From 66-474 sp036278635 (GTDB lineage Bacteria > Pseudomonadota > Gammaproteobacteria > Xanthomonadales > Rhodanobacteraceae), in contig DASUKQ010000134.1 in the NCBI GenBank assembly GCA_036278635.1, positions 1 to 10,982 of the forward strand: 10,982 bases of DNA, written 5' to 3'. The position numbers and the translations under genes were made by a program. Position 1 is the first letter of the stretch, and each line of letters starts with the position of its first letter. Below, one piece after another: positions 7,330-10,982 of this stretch. The notes below the pieces were generated by a model that did no database searches, was not told where the DNA came from, and saw nothing but the letters and a program-made list of their open reading frames with translations.

Positions 7330-8234
7330 CGTGAATCCACGGCGCGTGTCTCGAGATGATTACCAGGCAGGAATTGCCATGTGCGGGTGATCACAAGTTC
7401 GTTGTAACGATTGCCGTTGGCATCCCGGTCCTGCGGGATCCGGGGGAACGGCGCCGCGAGATGCACGATCCGGATCGCGGCGTCGTCGAGGACGCGATAG
7501 CCGGAACTGTGATTGACCGTCACGTCGCGCACCTGGCCATCCATGCCCAGCACCACGGTCAACACGACGTCACCGTGGAGGTGCCGCATGCGCGCGGCGT
7601 CGGGGTAGTTGAGGTTGCCGATCCGCTCGATCCGGTGTACCCACGCCACCTGATAGGCCGCGTACGCCACGTTGCGGGTATTGGCCGAGATGTATTTCCT
7701 GCGCGGACGCCGCGCATAGGCTTCCTGCTCGCGCCTGACTTCCTGCGCGAGCCGAGCCATTTCGAGCCGTTGCGGCACCGCGATGGGGGCCTCCCTCCGT
7801 GCGGGCCGGGGCTGGTCACGGGTGTCGCGCTCGTCCGCCGCGCGACGGTCGGCGTGACCGGTGGTGGTGAGGACGTGCGGGCCACTTTCCGTCTGTTGCT
7901 TCGGCGCCGCCGGCATCACCGCGACTGGCGCGATGCCGGCGTTTGCGACCGGCAGCGGGCCGGAGAACGGGGCGCCGGGTCGGTGTGCCTTGTCCCGGTC
8001 GCCGCCACCGGCATTGTCGGCCTGGGCCAGGAAGTCCGCCTTCGTGGGAGCCTCGGCATTGGACGTGTTGACCAGCGTGACTTCCAGCGTCGGCAAACTC
8101 GGTGCAGGTTTTGCGAAATGAAACCCGATCCCCAGGATCACGATGCCGTGCAGCAGCAGCGAAAACAGCAACGCCACGCCTAGGCGGTCGGCGTGTCCGG
8201 AGGCATGCGCTGCCGGGGCTGCGATCGCGTTCAT
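7326..8234 (-). CDS. tonB: TonB-family energy transducer, TonB3-like
   Basis: TonB proteins span the periplasm and pass proton-motive force from ExbBD to outer-membrane receptors. The product is 302 residues from 8234. It has one N-terminal membrane segment with the typical LLLHG (about 18-37), a long linker rich in Ala, Pro and charged residues (about 42-178), and a C-terminal domain: ISANTRNVAYAAYQVAW, then VERIGNLNYP-type RIERIGNLNYPDAAR (201-215), HGDVVLTVVLGMDGQV (220-235) and SSGYRVLDDAAIRIV. The ERIGNLNYP pattern and position between gshB and yqgE match P. aeruginosa TonB3 (PA0406), known to be needed for twitching and pilus assembly. The ATG sits one base after a repeat arm with no clear Shine-Dalgarno. 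An in-frame GTG at 8282 would add 16 residues partly encoded by the repeat. No exbBD is nearby. Confidence 0.92.
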   Translation of the reverse strand: MNAIAAPAAHASGHADRLGVALLFSLLLHGIVILGIGFHFAKPAPSLPTLEVTLVNTSNAEAPTKADFLAQADNAGGGDRDKAHRPGAPFSGPLPVANAGIAPVAVMPAAPKQQTESGPHVLTTTGHADRRAADERDTRDQPRPARREAPIAVPQRLEMARLAQEVRREQEAYARRPRRKYISANTRNVAYAAYQVAWVHRIERIGNLNYPDAARMRHLHGDVVLTVVLGMDGQVRDVTVNHSSGYRVLDDAAIRIVHLAAPFPRIPQDRDANGNRYNELVITRTWQFLPGNHLETRAVDSR

Positions 8235-8235
8235 G

Positions 8236-8256
8236 ACCGGGACCCGGGACCCGGAC
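8236..8256 (+). repeat. GGGACCC heptamer array, tonB-side arm of gshB/tonB pair
   Basis: The array ends one base from the tonB start codon (8232-8234). In the tonB coding direction it reads GGGTCCC, the same as the arm before pilU. The 18 bases 8237-8254 have a perfect inverted match in the gshB-side arm, in two registers (8443-8460 or 8436-8453). Confidence 0.9.
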
Positions 8257-8435
8257 TGCGGCGGCAGGATGCCGGAGCGCACATCGGCGTAGCCGATGGC
8301 CCGAAGGGCGAGCCGCAGGAGCGGCGAGTTTCCCGGGACCCGATCGGCAGGATAGTCCTCGACTCAGCGCGGTTGGCGTACAGGCTGGGTGTCAGAGCGC
8401 ACATTGGGCTATCGCGCCGCGGGCTTCCAATCGCG
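8257..8435. other. gshB/tonB spacer between the inverted repeat arms
   Basis: 179 bp between the two arms. Its left 152 bp are non-coding, and its right end (8409-8435) is the repeat-extended gshB tail. It contains a third short copy of the repeat (TCCCGGGACCC, 8331-8341), a tandem hairpin pair (8282-8309), and a 10-bp direct repeat GAGCGCACAT at 8275-8284 and 8395-8404, 120 bp apart. I see no convincing tonB promoter; TATCCT on the - strand (8354 to 8349) has no -35 at proper distance. Confidence 0.5.
8282..8309. repeat. Two adjacent small hairpins
   Basis: CATCGGC-GTA-GCCGATG (8282-8298) has a perfect 7-bp stem with a 3-nt loop, followed at once by GCCC-GAA-GGGC (8299-8309) with a 4-bp stem. 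Paired small hairpins in an intergenic gap resemble REP-type units, but one copy in this window cannot prove a family. Confidence 0.45.
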
Positions 8436-9407
8436 CCGGGTCCCGGGTCCCGGGTCCCGGATCCCGCCGCTCTCGATGGCATCAAACACCATCCCCGCGA
8501 TATTGAGCCCGAACTGCGCATCCAGCTCGCGCACGCAGGTCGGCGAGGTGACGTTGACCTCCGTGAGCCAGTCGCCGATCACGTCCAGTCCGGCCAGCAC
8601 GATGCCGCGCCGGGTCAGTTCCGGCCCCGCCTGCGCCGCGATCCAGCGATCGCGTTCGGAAAGCGGCTGGCCCACGCCGCGGCCGCCGGCCGCGAGGTTG
8701 CCCCGGAAGTCGGTGCCCTGCGGGATGCGTGCGAGCGCGTAGGGCACCGGTTCGCCGTTGACCAGCAGGATGCGCTTGTCGCCGGCGGCGATCTCCGGGA
8801 TGAATTTCTGCGCCATCACGAAGTGTCGATCGTCGCCCGCGAGGGTTTCCAGGATGGAATTCAGGTTGGGGTCGTCGCCGCGCGAGCGGAAAATTCCGCG
8901 TCCGCCCATCCCATCCAGCGGCTTCAGGACCACTTCGCCGTACTCGTGCGCAAACCGGCGAAGTTCCGCCCGGTCGCGCGCCACTAGCGCCGGCGCGCAG
9001 CATTGAGGGAACCATTGCGCCGCCAGTTTTTCGTTGAAGTCGCGCAGCGCCTGCGGGTTGTTGACGACCTGCGCGCCTGCGCGTGCGGCCAGGTCCAGCA
9101 CCAGGGTGTCGTAAAGGAATTGCGCGTCGAAGGGTGGATCCTTGCGCGCCAGGACGATGTCCGCGGCTTCCGCCAGCGGCTGCCAGCTTGCCTCCCCGAG
9201 GGTGAACCAGTCGCTGCGGCTGTCGCGGACCTCGAGCGGCGCCAACCGCGACCAGGCTACGCCGTCGCGGACGGCCAGGTCGCCCTGCAGCATGTAGCGC
9301 AGCGGATGCCCGCGCCGCTGCGCCTCCAGCAGCAGCGCCAGGGTGGTGTCTTTTTCGGGGTGGATGGCGCCAATGGGATCCATCAGCACCGCAATGGTTT
9401 GTGTCAT
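8409..9407 (-). CDS. gshB: GshB, glutathione synthetase with repeat-derived C-terminal tail
   Basis: GshB adds glycine to gamma-glutamylcysteine with ATP, the last step of glutathione synthesis, in the cytoplasm. It is an ATP-grasp enzyme; the product is 332 residues against about 316 in E. coli. Visible: MDPIGAIHPEKDTTLALLLEAQRRGH (9-34), NNPQALRDFNEKL (116-128), the Gly-rich ATP loop KPLDGMGGRGIFR (162-174), NGEPVPYALARIPQ, RGNLAAGGRG (235-244), and DVIGDWLTEVNVTSPT (275-290) with metal and substrate residues. The normal protein ends near DAIE (309-312). Here about 20 more residues follow (GGIRDPGPGTR and on to KPAAR), about half of them encoded by the heptamer repeat. The start MTQTIAVLMDP fits the family although the Shine-Dalgarno is weak. 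It is divergent from pilG, 201 bp away. Confidence 0.95.
   Translation of the reverse strand: MTQTIAVLMDPIGAIHPEKDTTLALLLEAQRRGHPLRYMLQGDLAVRDGVAWSRLAPLEVRDSRSDWFTLGEASWQPLAEAADIVLARKDPPFDAQFLYDTLVLDLAARAGAQVVNNPQALRDFNEKLAAQWFPQCCAPALVARDRAELRRFAHEYGEVVLKPLDGMGGRGIFRSRGDDPNLNSILETLAGDDRHFVMAQKFIPEIAAGDKRILLVNGEPVPYALARIPQGTDFRGNLAAGGRGVGQPLSERDRWIAAQAGPELTRRGIVLAGLDVIGDWLTEVNVTSPTCVRELDAQFGLNIAGMVFDAIESGGIRDPGPGTRRDWKPAAR
8436..8465 (-). repeat. GGGTCCC heptamer array, gshB-side arm, inside the gshB 3' end
   Basis: Thirty bases of the heptamer repeat with one variant unit (GGATCCC). In the gshB coding direction it reads GGGACCC, as does the arm after pilT. It is in frame in gshB and encodes Ile-Arg-Asp-Pro-Gly-Pro-Gly-Thr-Arg in the tail. 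It pairs with 8236-8256. Confidence 0.9.
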
Positions 9408-9524
9408 GGCTCAGCCACCGGCGGTCGCATGGTGTATCTTGGCACACACGGTCGATTTTGCCGGGGAAGGCGTCCGGATCCGTCTTCAGGGGGGCGGGTC
9501 GCAGGGGATCTCTTTGGGAAGCAG

Positions 9525-9540
9525 CGTGACGGCCGTCACA
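9525..9540 (+). promoter_or_regulatory. CRP/Clp/Vfr-type binding site upstream of pilG
   Basis: CGTGACGGCCGTCACA matches the CRP-family consensus TGTGA-N6-TCACA at nine of ten defined bases, and its inner 14 bases (9526-9539) are a perfect palindrome. Its centre is about 48 bases upstream of the predicted pilG transcript start. Xanthomonads carry Clp and Pseudomonas carries Vfr, which recognise this type of site. It could also serve gshB, 118 bp away on the other strand. Confidence 0.5.
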
Positions 9541-9554
9541 GATAATCAGCGGTG

Positions 9555-9570
9555 TGGCATCCATGTTGCA
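9555..9570 (+). promoter_or_regulatory. Sigma-54 (RpoN) -24/-12 promoter for pilG
   Basis: TGGCATCCATGTTGCA fits the sigma-54 consensus TGGCAC-G-N4-TTGCA with exact GG-N10-GC spacing (GG 9556-9557, GC 9568-9569). Only the C/T at position six and the following G differ. The start of transcription would be about 9581, 28 bases before the pilG GTG. A GATAAT (9541-9546) could be a sigma-70 -10, but it lacks a -35. Confidence 0.6.
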
Positions 9571-9580
9571 TGGACTCTCA

Positions 9581-9598
9581 CCGCCTCCTCAGAGGTGG
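9581..9598 (+). promoter_or_regulatory. Hairpin covering the pilG ribosome binding site
   Basis: CCGCCTC (9581-9587) pairs with GAGGTGG (9592-9598) through a CTCA loop, seven pairs including one G-U. The right arm contains the purine-rich ribosome site for the GTG at 9609, and the left arm begins at the transcript start predicted from the sigma-54 box. It may lower pilG translation. Confidence 0.4.
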
Positions 9599-9608
9599 AA
9601 CCCTGACC

Positions 9609-10013
9609 GTGAACGACAACGCAAACCACGATGGCCTGGCCGGGCTGAAGGTCATGGTCATCGACGACTCGAAGACCATCCGTCGCACCGCCGAAACCCT
9701 GCTCAAGAAGGAGGGCGCGGAGGTTTTGACCGCCATCGACGGCTTCGAGGCGCTGGGCAAGATTTCCGACTTGCGGCCCGACATCATTTTCGTCGACATC
9801 ATGATGCCGCGGCTTGACGGGTACCAGACATGCGCCCTGATCAAGAACAACCACGTGTTCCGTTCGACGCCGGTGATCATGCTGTCCTCCAAGGACGGAC
9901 TGTTCGACAAGGCGCGCGGGCGGATCGTGGGTTCCGAGCAGTACCTGACCAAACCCTTCACCCGCGACGAATTGCTGGATGCGATCCGGCAACACGTGGC
10001 GACCGTCAAATGA
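9609..10013 (+). CDS. pilG: PilG, CheY-like response regulator of the Pil-Chp system
   Basis: PilG is a stand-alone receiver domain phosphorylated by the ChpA kinase and promotes pilus extension and polar signalling. From the GTG at 9609 the product is 134 residues, matching the family length of about 135. It has IDDSKTIRRT (18-27) with the acidic pair Asp19-Asp20, phospho-acceptor Asp63 in FVDIMMPRLDGYQTCALIK, the Ser in IMLSSKDGLFDKARG (90-104), and the invariant Lys115 in EQYLTKPFTRDELL. The GTG start is chosen because VNDNANHDGLAGLKVMVIDD fits family N termini and a GAGGTGG site is upstream; an upstream in-frame GTG at 9552 lies inside the predicted sigma-54 promoter. It is the first gene of the + strand pilGHI operon, and pilH follows after 37 bp. 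Confidence 0.95.
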   Translation: MNDNANHDGLAGLKVMVIDDSKTIRRTAETLLKKEGAEVLTAIDGFEALGKISDLRPDIIFVDIMMPRLDGYQTCALIKNNHVFRSTPVIMLSSKDGLFDKARGRIVGSEQYLTKPFTRDELLDAIRQHVATVK

Positions 10014-10050
10014 CGCGGGTGCCGCAGCCGGCACGCGCATGGGGAATCCA

Positions 10051-10422
10051 ATGGCACACATTCTGATCATCGACGACTCGCCCACCGACGTGAAGATCTT
10101 CTCGGGTGCGCTTGAGCGGGCCGGGCACAAGGTCACCGCGGTCGAGACCGGCGAAGCCGGGATCGCCGCGGCCCAGAAGGACAAGCCCGACCTGGTGTTG
10201 ATGGACGTGATCATGCCCGGCATGAACGGCTTCCAGGCCACCCGCAACCTCACCAAGGATCCCCAGACCAGCGACATCCCGGTCCTCATCGTCACCACCA
10301 AGACCATGGAGACCGACCGCATGTGGGGCATGCGCCAGGGCGCCAAGGACGTGCTGGTCAAGCCGGTCAGCGAAAAGGACCTCGTGGACCACGTCAACAA
10401 GCATCTTCCTGCGCAAAGCTGA
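10051..10422 (+). CDS. pilH: PilH, CheY-like response regulator of the Pil-Chp system
   Basis: PilH is the second single-domain receiver of the Pil-Chp pathway, thought to act against PilG or as a phosphate sink and to influence retraction. The product is 123 residues (Pseudomonas 121). It has ILIIDDSPTD (4-13) with Asp8-Asp9, phospho-acceptor Asp52 in LVLMDVIMPGMNGFQATR, Thr82-Thr83 in VLIVTTKTMETDRMWGMRQGAKD, and Lys104 in VLVKPVSEKDL. The WGMRQGA stretch is typical of PilH. The ATG at 10051 has GGGGA (10041-10045) five bases upstream. An in-frame ATG at 10039 would add MGNP but has no ribosome site. pilI begins nine bases after the stop codon. Confidence 0.96.
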   Translation: MAHILIIDDSPTDVKIFSGALERAGHKVTAVETGEAGIAAAQKDKPDLVLMDVIMPGMNGFQATRNLTKDPQTSDIPVLIVTTKTMETDRMWGMRQGAKDVLVKPVSEKDLVDHVNKHLPAQS

Positions 10423-10430
10423 GATCGGGG

Positions 10431-10982
10431 ATGAGCAAGAAACGCTCCCAGGACAAGCAAGGCGCCCGCAGCGCCGGCAAGCAAGGATCGCGGGACGCGG
10501 CACCGACCGCGACGGCGAAGCACGCGCAGCGTGTGGGCCAGCCCGAGGGTGCCTATGCATTGCTGGCCGATTACGAGCGCCGCAGCCTGGCGCACGATCC
10601 CGGGGTGCCCGAGCAGATCGAGGCCCCCGGCCTGTGGCGTGCGATCGGATTCCGGGTCGGCGAGCGGAACTTCGTCAGCGGCATCGACGAAGTCAGCGAA
10701 ATCCTGATGTCGCCACCACCGGTTACCAGCATCCCGTCGACCCGGCCCTGGTTGCTCGGCGTCGCCAACGTGCGCGGCAACCTGATTGCGCTGGTGGACC
10801 TCAAGCAATTCCTGTTCGAGCAGCGCACCCACGTGACCGGACGCGCGCGCGTGCTGGTGGTGCGCCAGAGCGGCGGCAACGTCGGGCTGCTGGTCGACGA
10901 GTTGCTCGGCCAGCGCAACCTGACCGATGCCGACCGCGCGCACGCGGAAGGCGAGGCCGACGAGCGGCTCGCCCGTTTCGTT
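10431..10982 (+). CDS. pilI: PilI, CheW-like adaptor of the Pil-Chp system (3' end outside window)
   Basis: PilI links the PilJ chemoreceptor to the ChpA kinase. The frame is open from the ATG at 10431 to the window end (184 codons), so the 3' end is missing. The family part begins near residue 42 with ALLADYERRSLAHDPGVPEQIEAPGLW and continues into the CheW fold: IGFRVGERNFVSGIDEVSEIL (72-92), PWLLGVANVRGNLIALVDLKQFL (106-128) and VLVVRQSGGNVGLLVDELLG (141-160). The first 37 or so residues are an extra low-complexity stretch rich in Lys, Arg, Gln, Ser and Ala not usual in PilI. The ATG has only GGGG directly before it. A TTG at residue 44 has GAGGGT nine bases upstream and would give the normal length, so the start is uncertain. 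Confidence 0.92.
   Translation, partial: MSKKRSQDKQGARSAGKQGSRDAAPTATAKHAQRVGQPEGAYALLADYERRSLAHDPGVPEQIEAPGLWRAIGFRVGERNFVSGIDEVSEILMSPPPVTSIPSTRPWLLGVANVRGNLIALVDLKQFLFEQRTHVTGRARVLVVRQSGGNVGLLVDELLGQRNLTDADRAHAEGEADERLARFV

Noticed and set aside
4992..8354. Shared TATCCTGCC upstream of the lipoprotein gene (4992-5000) and tonB (8346-8354) as a common -10 motif
   Set aside because: A shared 9-mer is expected by chance in 11 kb and neither copy has a -35 at proper spacing.
9440..9456. TTGGCAC ... TTTTGCC in the gshB/pilG gap as a second sigma-54 site
   Set aside because: The two elements are about two bases too far apart for sigma-54.
9552..9608. Upstream in-frame GTG giving a 153-residue PilG
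   Set aside because: It lies within the predicted sigma-54 promoter, upstream of the expected transcript start, and the extra residues do not resemble PilG.

Overview
The window is a chromosomal block of a GC-rich gammaproteobacterium. The proteins (PilT, PilU, PilG, PilH, PilI, GshB, TonB, YqgE, RuvX, PyrB) and their order point to the Xanthomonadales (Xanthomonadaceae or Rhodanobacteraceae). The genus cannot be fixed from the sequence. The theme is type IV pilus twitching motility: retraction motors at the left, Pil-Chp chemosensory genes at the right, housekeeping genes between. The block corresponds to the P. aeruginosa pilTU ... pyrB-ruvX-algH-tonB3-gshB | pilGHI region, with differences in the middle.

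Left part (1-3239, + strand): the last 38 codons of a sensor histidine kinase, then pilT and pilU (PilT-family ATPases), then a small exported SnoaL/DUF4440-like protein. Middle (3296-9407, all - strand, so read right to left): gshB, tonB, yqgE, ruvX, pyrB and an unrecognised 556-residue lipoprotein. ruvX starts inside the yqgE stop (ATGA overlap), so these two are translationally linked. Right part (9609-10982, + strand): pilG, pilH and the start of pilI, divergent from gshB.

The most unusual feature is a heptameric GC-rich repeat (GGGACCC, or GGGTCCC on the other strand). It occurs as two inverted pairs, and each pair brackets one intercistronic gap: pilT/pilU (187 bp) and gshB/tonB (174 bp). 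In both gaps, read in the coding direction, the GGGACCC arm lies at the end of the upstream gene and the GGGTCCC arm lies just before the next start codon. The arms supply the pilU ribosome binding site, extend the GshB C terminus and touch the tonB ATG.

The second main observation is the pilG control region. It has a sigma-54 type -24/-12 element with exact spacing (9555-9570), a near-perfect CRP/Clp-family site upstream (9525-9540), and a hairpin over the pilG Shine-Dalgarno whose first base is the predicted transcript start. Other points are a probable leaderless start for yqgE, basic N-terminal extensions on YqgE and PilI, and a pyrB without pyrR directly upstream. No mobile element, CRISPR array, tRNA or rRNA was found.
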